From contig JABJOK010000075.1 of assembly GCA_018664365.1 (NCBI GenBank), positions 1 to 8,546 of the forward strand: 8,546 nucleotides of DNA. Direction: 5' to 3'. The translations under genes and the position numbers were made by a program. This DNA comes from Candidatus Peregrinibacteria bacterium. GTDB taxonomy: Bacteria; Patescibacteriota; Gracilibacteria; UBA1369; LOWO2-01-FULL-3. The notes under the pieces were generated by a model. The model saw only the letters and a program-made list of their open reading frames with translations. It was not told the DNA's origin and ran no database searches. This document shows positions 1 through 6,002 of this stretch, piece after piece; position 1 is the stretch's first letter; each line of letters begins with the position of its first letter.

Positions 1-49
1 CATCTTCTGTTGAATCACTATTACCTGATTTTACATTTTTAACCTTCAT
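1..49 (-). CDS. Start of an unidentified gene (5' end only, leaves the window)
   Basis: An ATG at 49-47 on the minus strand opens a frame that stays open to the window edge, giving 16 codons (MKVKNVKSGNSDSTED). Only two bases separate it from the TAA stop of the 1174-residue gene upstream, so the two are probably cotranscribed and translationally coupled. The visible residues are polar and charged, with no signal peptide or membrane segment so far. The product cannot be identified from this fragment. The evidence for a real gene is the tight spacing and the open frame only, so a chance ATG remains possible. Confidence 0.45.
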   Translation of the reverse strand, partial: MKVKNVKSGNSDSTED

Positions 50-51
50 AA

Positions 52-3000
52 TTATGCAGCTTTTGGCTTTTTAATTTTTAGCATTTCATCAATTTGTGTA
101 ATTTTAGCCTTATAATCATCCATTTTGATAAATGGCTCCTCACCAATCTCAAAAGGCTTTATTTCCCCGTCCTTTTTGTACTCTTCTGCTAGCTTTCTTA
201 GTTCATCAGGCTTGATTTCACTCCTGTCAGCGTAAGAAATGTCTTTCCACTCTTCCTTCTTCCAATCCTTGGCAATATGTCCACCAGCGCTAGTCAAAGA
301 CTTCTTAATGCGATTCTTAAAGGGAGTTCCACCGGCACCAATGCCCTTAAACTGGGCACCTACGGCATTTTTAGTCTTGTCCCAAAGACCAGCTCTAAAT
401 GGAGAGAAAAGAGTACCGACAGTTCCAATAATCGCTGCTCCTCCAAGCCTTAGGACCGAATTTAAACCAAGCATGCTAAAGGCCCCAATACCGCGCGCGG
501 TTCCAGCAAAGAACCCCTTCGTAAGCCCTTTTCCAAGAGCCTTCGCCTTCCGCTTTGAATAATCACCAAAATTATGACCAAAATCATCAAATTTATGGAA
601 AAATTTAGAATTTTTAAATCCCGACACTAGACTATTTGCCGAGAAATTAACCTGCCCCTCCAGTCCATATTCCTTAGTTCTCTTCATCAAGTCTCGCATT
701 TTACTCCTTAGCATATCATCGCTAATTGCCTCCCTCCTGACATCTTCCTGAAGGGCCTTGAACTCGGCATTAAGCTCACCCAGCCTTGCTTCGTCCCAAT
801 CGCGAACATTAAGGGCATGCCAATTAAATACCTCAGTAACAAATGGCCTAACAGCATCTAGTTGATCGTGAAAAGCATCTTCTACAACCATCCTGATCCC
901 AGAAACGTGCATCCTATCCTTGACCCCAAGCTCCTTCGCAATTAATTCCTTCAATTTATCTGAAACTCGATGATACTGAATGGAATCCTTCCCTTCGGCA
1001 AAAGACTCGAACGCTGCCAGCAAAATAAACCCAGTTTGAGCATTTAATGCTTTAATATCAAACAATCTGAGGATTTTATCAACACTCTCAAAGTCCTTAG
1101 GCTTAAGTCCTAAAAACGGCTTAACAGTTTTTCCACCTACCTGATACTGAAAATCAATTAACGCCCTAATATTTCCCATATCAGCAGCCTGTAGAACTTC
1201 GGCCCCAGCTCTCTTAGCAAGGTCTTCATAGTTCTCACGTGCCTCTAAGATAGCTACGTCTCCATCTAGTACAAGCCTAGCAAGCCTTCTAAGCTCTTTC
1301 TCAGATTTCTCAGGATGTTGTTCGGCAAGCATTGTCGTAATGGCTCGCATCGCCACATCATCATCGGTTAAACCTGAGCACCCCTCAAGATCACCTTTTG
1401 CCTTTTCAAGTTCTGCCTTAAATCTCTCAAAAGGAGCATCTCCGAAATACCTCGAGAGGTCATCAGTAAAAATACCGGCAAACTCCCTAGCTTGATCAAT
1501 ATTAAAACCGTCTATATCAAATCTTTTAAACTTTTCTAAAAGCCCATCATCCCCACCAATAGCTAATTCGGTATCTCCTACGGTCAGTTTTATCCCAAGC
1601 TTTTCGGCAAACTCTAAATGACCTAGAACTTTTCCTAACTGGTCATGATACTTCTTTACAGCCTCAGTAAGCCTCTCATATTTTTTTATAATCTTCTTAG
1701 CCTTAGAAGATTCAGATGAAAATCTTTGCTGCTCTACTGGATTAGGAGCGTCCCTTCCTCTTTTAGAGGCCAGCCTGTTATTAATCTGAGCATAATCATT
1801 TAAAGCAATAACTCTGTCTTCAATCGAGGCAGTGGGGCTAATTAATGCTTCATCTGAATCAGTACCATCGTCATTTTTCTTCTTAATAGTGCTCTCATCA
1901 TCATCACGAGCTGAAACCGCCTTATCTATTGTCTGAAAAAGTATATCCGAAGACTTTTCTAATTCAGGAAGATGCACAGGGGACTTAAAATAATCCCAAG
2001 CTTCGCCAGCTGACTTAGCCGCATGATCGAATCCAGAAGAAATGCCTCTGACAGTAACAGTCAACCCATCTCCAGTACCCTCAATCTTCAACCCTCCAAA
2101 TGTTGCCTCAAACAAACTTCGTCCATCATCATTCCTCAGGGCAAAAATAGCCCGATCGACCACATCCGCATCTGCTAAATCATGGGCCGAGCGCAAGCCA
2201 CTAAACAGTCTTGCAACTTCACCAAAGGCCTGATCGTAGTCATCTTGATCCATCCCATCAGAAACTTTTGCAAAGTCAGTCGCCAAATATCTGTCAACAA
2301 CATCCCTATACCCGTCACTCAAATTAAGAGATCTAATGGACAGTATAGATTCTTCAATTTGCTTAATAATTGCATTGTATCCCGCAAATCGCACCCCCTC
2401 ATCTTCAGTGCCTAGTTCGTCCCATCTCGCTTGAACGTTACTACTGTCTCCATTGATCAAGTCCGCAGGAAGATCACCAATAATTTTATTTTCAATAAGA
2501 TTTTCTGAAGCACTTATACGTCGTCCTAGAATTTCTCTACCATCAGTAAGAACATGCATGTTCTCACTCTCCTCTGCTCTAGCCTCATGAAACATATCCG
2601 CCAAAGGGATATACTCTTCTTCTATAAATTCCCGCACCGAATCAACTGATAGATAACTAGCCAAGTCAACTCTGGCAGCACGGTAACGCTCAAGCCCAGC
2701 CAGCAATTCGCCAAAATCAGAATCTAGACCAGCGTCATGAGCCCTACTCCCGAAATCGTTCATCATGTCATCTACACCAGAGGTAAGTCGATCAACAATA
2801 TCATTAACAATTGAATCAGATCGCCTTCTAAGGTGGCGAATTCTACTAGAAAGCCCCATGAAGCCTGCAGCAGTATGCCTATCGCCTCCATGTGGGACCG
2901 CAGCCAAAGCTGACTCCAACCTCTCGATCTCTTCATTAATTTGAGAAAGCTCCGTAGACATTTCAAGCATTCTAGCGCTATCGAAGTCCACAGGATCAAG

Positions 3001-3576
3001 AACACTCAAGCGCCTGTTAGAAAGCTCAGTGCGCTCTTCAGTCAGACGCAACTGTTCCCTCATCTCAGCAATCTCTCTCTCCAGCCTATCAACGTCTACT
3101 CTTGAATAAGGCCGTCTCTTCTGCATCCTGAAAAGCAAAGACATAAGCTCATGCCGCCCTTCAATGTTTCCATCATGCAGACTAAAACCTAAAATTTTAG
3201 ACAAAACTCGCATCGCGGGACCATCAGGACTCTCTAATTCTCTATCCCTTATCTCCAGCTGAAGCTTACTAGTTACAGAGAAAAAAGCATTTTTACGTGC
3301 CGTCTTGAGCATAACATCCGGATCTGAAATTTCACCAGAATTCAACAGCCTAGTGTTTTCCCTAATGACAGCTCTAGCAAGTAAATGGGGGAACTCGTCA
3401 CCCAGATTATCCTCAATAGCCCTTCGCAAATCACTGGATATAGCACCAACTCTTTCAGCCAGGTCCAAATCAACGGTGTTTGGATTAGCATCAAGTACTG
3501 CATCAAGTGCATCCATTTGCTTAGCATTGAACGCCTTTACATTTCGCTCATCTTGTTGATCGGTAAGTTCAGCCAT
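52..3576 (-). CDS. Very large hypothetical protein (1174 aa), coiled-coil N-terminal part, Gly/Ala-rich hydrophobic patch near C-terminus
   Basis: I do not recognise this protein. It begins at an ATG placed 22 bases after a good -10 box and ends with TAA. There is no signal peptide, so it is probably made in the cytoplasm. Residues about 160-228 form a Glu/Arg/Leu-rich heptad-like helix (VDRLEREIAEMREQLRLTEE), likely a coiled coil. Most of the rest is alpha-helical and rich in charged residues, with an acidic low-complexity linker around 555-585 (DDDEST, NDDGTDSDE). Residues about 1022-1065 are a Gly/Ala/Phe/Leu-rich hydrophobic stretch flanked by basic segments (KRKAKALGKGLTKG before, many Lys after). 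This could be one or two short membrane-inserting or amphipathic helices. The C-terminus is Lys-rich. No catalytic motif, Walker box, zinc ligand set or repeat unit is evident. A second gene follows after 2 nt. A structural, scaffold or peripheral membrane role is speculation. Confidence 0.85.
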   Translation of the reverse strand: MAELTDQQDERNVKAFNAKQMDALDAVLDANPNTVDLDLAERVGAISSDLRRAIEDNLGDEFPHLLARAVIRENTRLLNSGEISDPDVMLKTARKNAFFSVTSKLQLEIRDRELESPDGPAMRVLSKILGFSLHDGNIEGRHELMSLLFRMQKRRPYSRVDVDRLEREIAEMREQLRLTEERTELSNRRLSVLDPVDFDSARMLEMSTELSQINEEIERLESALAAVPHGGDRHTAAGFMGLSSRIRHLRRRSDSIVNDIVDRLTSGVDDMMNDFGSRAHDAGLDSDFGELLAGLERYRAARVDLASYLSVDSVREFIEEEYIPLADMFHEARAEESENMHVLTDGREILGRRISASENLIENKIIGDLPADLINGDSSNVQARWDELGTEDEGVRFAGYNAIIKQIEESILSIRSLNLSDGYRDVVDRYLATDFAKVSDGMDQDDYDQAFGEVARLFSGLRSAHDLADADVVDRAIFALRNDDGRSLFEATFGGLKIEGTGDGLTVTVRGISSGFDHAAKSAGEAWDYFKSPVHLPELEKSSDILFQTIDKAVSARDDDESTIKKKNDDGTDSDEALISPTASIEDRVIALNDYAQINNRLASKRGRDAPNPVEQQRFSSESSKAKKIIKKYERLTEAVKKYHDQLGKVLGHLEFAEKLGIKLTVGDTELAIGGDDGLLEKFKRFDIDGFNIDQAREFAGIFTDDLSRYFGDAPFERFKAELEKAKGDLEGCSGLTDDDVAMRAITTMLAEQHPEKSEKELRRLARLVLDGDVAILEARENYEDLAKRAGAEVLQAADMGNIRALIDFQYQVGGKTVKPFLGLKPKDFESVDKILRLFDIKALNAQTGFILLAAFESFAEGKDSIQYHRVSDKLKELIAKELGVKDRMHVSGIRMVVEDAFHDQLDAVRPFVTEVFNWHALNVRDWDEARLGELNAEFKALQEDVRREAISDDMLRSKMRDLMKRTKEYGLEGQVNFSANSLVSGFKNSKFFHKFDDFGHNFGDYSKRKAKALGKGLTKGFFAGTARGIGAFSMLGLNSVLRLGGAAIIGTVGTLFSPFRAGLWDKTKNAVGAQFKGIGAGGTPFKNRIKKSLTSAGGHIAKDWKKEEWKDISYADRSEIKPDELRKLAEEYKKDGEIKPFEIGEEPFIKMDDYKAKITQIDEMLKIKKPKAA

Positions 3577-3598
3577 AGAGAGTTAAAATAATCTTAAT

Positions 3599-3627
3599 AT
3601 TTTATCAAATTTTGGCCTAAAAAACAA
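3599..3627 (-). promoter_or_regulatory. Sigma-70-type promoter of the 1174-aa gene
   Basis: On the minus strand a -35 box TTGTTT (3627-3622) is followed after exactly 17 bases by a -10 box TAAAAT (3604-3599). The predicted start is about 7 bases on, near 3592, giving a leader of about 15 nt before the ATG at 3576. The leader reads TTTTAACTCTCT before ATG and has no Shine-Dalgarno site. Five of six -10 bases and three of six -35 bases match consensus, with ideal spacing. Confidence 0.6.
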
Positions 3628-3665
3628 TTGCAAAACCGCTTTTCAGCCGGTAACATCGATAGGAA

Positions 3666-3701
3666 TTTACGGAAAAGTGAGCCAATCGAGTACTATATAT
3701 T
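3666..3701 (+). promoter_or_regulatory. Probable tig promoter (weak -35, TATA-rich -10)
   Basis: The sequence CTATATATTGC at 3693-3703 contains a -10 candidate TATATT (3696-3701). The same 11 bases form the -10 region of the better-defined rplS promoter at 5972-5982. No -35 box stands at 17 bases. The nearest is TTTACG at 3666-3671, which suits an alternative -10 TACTAT (3691-3696) with a 19-base spacer. The predicted start is near 3703-3708. This lies inside the upstream frame that could extend trigger factor to a GTG at 3677 and so argues against that longer start. Confidence 0.45.
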
Positions 3702-3709
3702 GCCGTAAA
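3666..3709. repeat. Inverted repeat TTTACGG / CCGTAAA around the tig -10 region
   Basis: TTTACGG at 3666-3672 and its exact reverse complement CCGTAAA at 3703-3709 flank the TATA-rich element in front of trigger factor, with centres 37 bases apart. The arms lie roughly at -35 and +1 of the predicted promoter, where a dimeric repressor could occlude polymerase. As RNA it could at most form a long-loop hairpin. A chance match of two 7-mers is possible. Confidence 0.3.
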
Positions 3710-3717
3710 GGTCGAAA

Positions 3718-3756
3718 ATGTCAAGTAACAAAGCCGAAAATGGATTACAAAGTTAA
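3718..3756 (+). other. Possible 12-codon leader ORF overlapping the tig start
   Basis: ATG at 3718 opens a 12-codon frame (MSSNKAENGLQS) ending with TAA at 3754-3756. It is preceded at 6 bases by AAAGG (3707-3711), the best Shine-Dalgarno-like site in the window. The frame differs from that of trigger factor and overlaps the tig ATG at 3740. It sits 16 bases after the -10 candidate, closer to the usual ATG position here than the tig ATG is. It may be chance; nothing but position and the SD-like site supports translation. Confidence 0.2.
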
Positions 3757-5011
3757 AAAATTGGAAAAATCTCAAGTCGAGATAAAAGTAACGGTCTCAA
3801 AGGAAATTATGGAAGAGGCAGAGAAAAAAGCTGCAGACGAAATTTCAAAAGACGTAAAAGTCAAAGGATTCAGACCAGGACACGTGCCGCCACATGTTCT
3901 TGAGCAGTACGTAGACAAAAAATATATTGAAGCTCATGCGCAAGAAATGGCAATCCAGAAATCATACGCAGAGGTAGTCGTAACAGAAAAAATTCAAGTT
4001 GTATCAAGGCCAAAAGTAAAAATAGATTCAGAAGATCCACTTACATACACAGCAACGGTAGCTGTACTTCCAGAAGTCGAGATTAAGGACTACAAGTCAA
4101 TCAAGGTAGACAAAAAGGAGCCAAAAGTTACGGACAAGGATATTCAAGAGGTAGTTGATGATCTTAAGAAATACGGTACGAAATACAAGGACGTGGATCG
4201 CGCTGCGAAGAAAGGTGATAGGGTAGAGGTTGATTTTGAGGGATTCGACAAGGATGGGAAGTCACTTGAAGGAACGAAGAGTTCAAACCATCCAGTCATC
4301 CTTGGAGGAGATTCACTAATTCCTGGGTTTGAGGACGAAATAGTAGGACTAAAAAAGGATGAGAAAAAAGAGTTCGACATTACATTCCCAAAAGACTATG
4401 GCAAAGAAGACTTTCAAGGAAAGAAGGTTAAATTCAAAGTTGAGGTGAAGCGAATTGAAGAAGCGGAAGAGCCAGAAGTTAATGACGCGCTCATCGAGCA
4501 AGTAACGGGGAAGAAGCAAAAATTAGAGGACTTCAAGAAGGACATCGAGAAAAACGTAAAGGCCCGAAAAGAGGAAGAGGAAGGGAAAAGGCAAGAAAAT
4601 GAGTACATTGAAAAACTACTTAAGGCGACAAAAGTCGATATTCCAGAAGCCCTAATCGAGGAAGAAGCCGAATACATCATGCACGATATGAAACATGACG
4701 TAGTCCAAAAAGGCCTCAACTGGGAGGATTTCTTGAAACAGAGCAATACAAAAGAGGAAGATTTAAAGAAAAAGTACAGACCTGAAGCCGAAAGAAGAAT
4801 AAAGGTAAGGCTTGCACTTAGGCATGTTATAGAAGAAGAAAAGCTTGAAGCTACAGACAAGGAGCTTATGGCCGAACTGGAAAAGGTTAAAAATTTCTAC
4901 CCGCCAGCAGAGCATGAGAAAATAATGGAGCAGTACGAAAGCGGCGAGCTAAAAGCTCAGCTTACAAACAAGATTACTCTCGGAAAGCTGTTCGACAAAG
5001 TTCTAAAGTAG
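3740..5011 (+). CDS. tig: Trigger factor, ribosome-bound chaperone with FKBP-type prolyl isomerase domain
   Basis: Trigger factor docks at the ribosomal exit tunnel and folds nascent chains. The protein has 423 residues, close to the family's usual 430-odd. Its three domains are in the standard order. The N-terminal ribosome-binding domain (about 1-115) carries the signature GFRPGHVP at 43-50. An FKBP-like PPIase domain (about 158-240) contains VDFEGF, the glycine-rich LGGDSLIPGFE stretch and FPKDYG. The C-terminal helical chaperone arms are rich in Lys/Glu (about 245-423). I chose ATG 3740 (MDYKVKKLEKSQVE) because family proteins start close to this point. The frame stays open up to a GTG at 3677, but the extra 21 residues lie across the predicted promoter and look noncoding. 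No Shine-Dalgarno site precedes 3740. It is transcribed divergently from the giant gene, and the LapA-like gene follows after 48 bases. Confidence 0.96.
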   Translation: MDYKVKKLEKSQVEIKVTVSKEIMEEAEKKAADEISKDVKVKGFRPGHVPPHVLEQYVDKKYIEAHAQEMAIQKSYAEVVVTEKIQVVSRPKVKIDSEDPLTYTATVAVLPEVEIKDYKSIKVDKKEPKVTDKDIQEVVDDLKKYGTKYKDVDRAAKKGDRVEVDFEGFDKDGKSLEGTKSSNHPVILGGDSLIPGFEDEIVGLKKDEKKEFDITFPKDYGKEDFQGKKVKFKVEVKRIEEAEEPEVNDALIEQVTGKKQKLEDFKKDIEKNVKARKEEEEGKRQENEYIEKLLKATKVDIPEALIEEEAEYIMHDMKHDVVQKGLNWEDFLKQSNTKEEDLKKKYRPEAERRIKVRLALRHVIEEEKLEATDKELMAELEKVKNFYPPAEHEKIMEQYESGELKAQLTNKITLGKLFDKVLK

Positions 5012-5028
5012 CCGAAAAATAGTGAATA

Positions 5029-5037
5029 TGTTAATAT
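5029..5037 (+). promoter_or_regulatory. Extended -10 promoter before the LapA-like gene
   Basis: TG at 5029-5030, one base, then TAATAT at 5032-5037 make an extended -10 element. No -35 box is seen at 17 bases, which extended -10 promoters tolerate. The box ends 22 bases before the ATG at 5060, the same distance as for the giant gene and rplS. The gene may also be read from the tig promoter, since no terminator is visible between them. Confidence 0.45.
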
Positions 5038-5059
5038 CAAGAAAACTAACGTTTTTCCT

Positions 5060-5302
5060 ATGAAAGCATTATATCTTACCTTATCAATCATCTTCACAGT
5101 CCTTTTGCTACTTCTTGCATTTGGAAACATTGCGGCTCAATGCAGTGGAGTGAATTTCTTATTTTTCCAAATACAATCAAACCCCACATTAATTTTCCTA
5201 GGAGTTGGTGTGCTAGGAATTTTAACAGGTATGTTTTACAACGCATTTCTAAGGCGAGTTCTTGAGACCAGCCCGGAGGACGAGGATTCGGACTTTGAAT
5301 AA
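5060..5302 (+). CDS. Small two-helix inner-membrane protein, LapA/DUF1049-like
   Basis: An 80-residue membrane protein. Residues 3-22 form a first transmembrane helix (LTLSIIFTVLLLLLAFGNIA). A short polar loop, NFLFFQIQSN, follows at 32-41. A second helix spans about 42-60 (LIFLGVGVLGILTGMFY). The tail, after basic RR at 65-66, is acidic (SPEDEDSDFE). The helix, 'vNFLFFqI' loop, then glycine-spaced helix arrangement matches the LapA domain (DUF1049). Other members of this family take part in lipopolysaccharide assembly, a role that would not apply if the cell lacks LPS. With RR just after helix 2, the positive-inside rule places both ends in the cytoplasm. The start is ATG 5060, with no Shine-Dalgarno site. 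It sits between tig and a regulator gene, and a 90-base gap follows. Function here is unknown; the family call rests on pattern only. Confidence 0.75.
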   Translation: MKALYLTLSIIFTVLLLLLAFGNIAAQCSGVNFLFFQIQSNPTLIFLGVGVLGILTGMFYNAFLRRVLETSPEDEDSDFE

Positions 5303-5336
5303 AAAAATGTTGCAATCTGTTTAAAAAAAATGTACG

Positions 5337-5366
5337 TTGCGGTTAGATGTATACATTTTGTATACG
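5337..5366 (+). promoter_or_regulatory. Probable promoter of the winged-helix regulator gene
   Basis: TTGCGG (5337-5342) and TATACG (5361-5366) are separated by 18 bases. The -10 is directly preceded by TG. Predicted transcription begins near 5373, about 20 bases before the ATG at 5393. The -10 overlaps the second of two GTATAC sites, so binding there would block transcription. Both boxes are imperfect. Confidence 0.4.
5349..5365. promoter_or_regulatory. Twin GTATAC palindromes, candidate operator
   Basis: GTATAC occurs at 5349-5354 and again at 5360-5365, so the repeats are 11 bases apart, one helical turn, on the same face of DNA. The first is part of an 8-base palindrome TGTATACA. They lie in the spacer and on the -10 of the promoter of a gene for a DNA-binding protein, the usual place for an autoregulatory site. 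No binding evidence is available from sequence alone. Confidence 0.35.
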
Positions 5367-5392
5367 TCCAAGGGCAATAAAACCAGAGGGCA

Positions 5393-5944
5393 ATGCTAAA
5401 AAGGCTTTTTACGTCAAATACTCGTATAAAGCTGCTAGAGGTTTTCATTTTGAATCCTGGAGAAGAATTTTTCATTCGGGAACTCACAAGAAAACTTGAC
5501 GAGCAGATTAATTCAGTGCGCCGAGAATTGGACAACCTCAAAAAGGCAGGTTTCCTCAAGGCTAAGACGAAAAACAGGAAAAAGTACTATGCGATAAATG
5601 ACAACTTCATCTACTTGGATGAATTCAAAAGCATAATTCTAAAGGCACATACGCAGCACGGAGATATATTTAAAAACATATCCAAAATAGGAAACATTAA
5701 ATTGCTTGTTTTAGCTGGCCAATTTGTAGAGAGAGATACTGACTCAGTCGATATGCTCATAGTAGGGGAGATAGACAAGGAAAAATTAGGCAATTTTCTT
5801 AATAATGAATTGAGTACAAAAAGGCCTGTAAAGTTTGCAACAATGAGCGAGGAAGACTACAAATACAGGATAAGCTGCAAAGATAAATTTGTCCTAGACC
5901 TAGTTACAGATTCAGGAAATCAAATACCTATCAATAAAATCTAA
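5393..5944 (+). CDS. Winged helix-turn-helix regulator with a degenerate nucleotidyltransferase-like C-terminal domain
   Basis: A 183-residue protein with two parts. Residues 1-70 form an ArsR/MarR-like winged helix: a helix at 10-20 (RIKLLEVFILN), an HTH at about 28-50 (RELTRKLD, then recognition helix INSVRRELDNLKKAG) and a basic wing ending in KYYAIND (64-70). Residues 100-175 resemble the MNT-type nucleotidyltransferase fold: a beta strand KLLVLAGQF, then DSVDMLIVGEID (117-128). Active enzymes have GS..RG..SDIDL; here the GS pair reads AGQ and only one acidic residue of the DxD pair is in the right place, so catalysis is unlikely and a ligand- or protein-binding role is inferred. Similar stand-alone regulators are, to my knowledge, common in Patescibacteria and some archaea. 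The start is ATG 5393, with a weak SD-like AGAGGG only 2 bases upstream. Two GTATAC sites at its promoter suggest autoregulation; its targets are unknown, though tig and rplS are neighbours. Confidence 0.82.
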   Translation: MLKRLFTSNTRIKLLEVFILNPGEEFFIRELTRKLDEQINSVRRELDNLKKAGFLKAKTKNRKKYYAINDNFIYLDEFKSIILKAHTQHGDIFKNISKIGNIKLLVLAGQFVERDTDSVDMLIVGEIDKEKLGNFLNNELSTKRPVKFATMSEEDYKYRISCKDKFVLDLVTDSGNQIPINKI

Positions 5945-5951
5945 AAATCCC

Positions 5952-5980
5952 TTGATTTAAGAGAGGTCCTTCTATATATT
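5952..5980 (+). promoter_or_regulatory. rplS promoter
   Basis: TTGATT (5952-5957) and TATATT (5975-5980) are separated by an ideal 17 bases. The predicted start is near 5987, giving a leader of about 15 nt before ATG 6003, with no Shine-Dalgarno site. The -10 region shares the 11-mer CTATATATTGC with the tig promoter. The promoter overlaps the in-frame TTG at 5979, which therefore cannot be the start codon. Confidence 0.65.
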
Positions 5981-6002
5981 GCTCAAGCATTTAAACAACG
6001 TA

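Noticed and set aside
2550..2563. LexA/SOS-box-like GAAC...GTTC
   Set aside because: The Gram-positive SOS box has a 4-base centre (GAAC-N4-GTTC); here it is 6, and the site lies deep in a coding region.
3677..3739. GTG-initiated extension adding 21 residues to trigger factor
   Set aside because: It spans the predicted promoter and inverted repeat, the residues do not resemble trigger factor, and the family starts at the ATG at 3740.
4414..4860. 148-codon open frame on the minus strand opposite tig
   Set aside because: Ser/Phe-rich low-complexity shadow of the Lys/Glu-rich trigger factor coding strand.
5028..5056. Hairpin GTTA...TAAC followed by TTTTT after tig as a terminator
   Set aside because: The stem is only 4 bp, mostly AT, with a 13-base loop, and it overlaps the extended -10 element.
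5979..6002. TTG start giving L19 eight extra residues
   Set aside because: The codon lies on the -10 box, upstream of the predicted transcript start, and L19 homology begins at ATG 6003.
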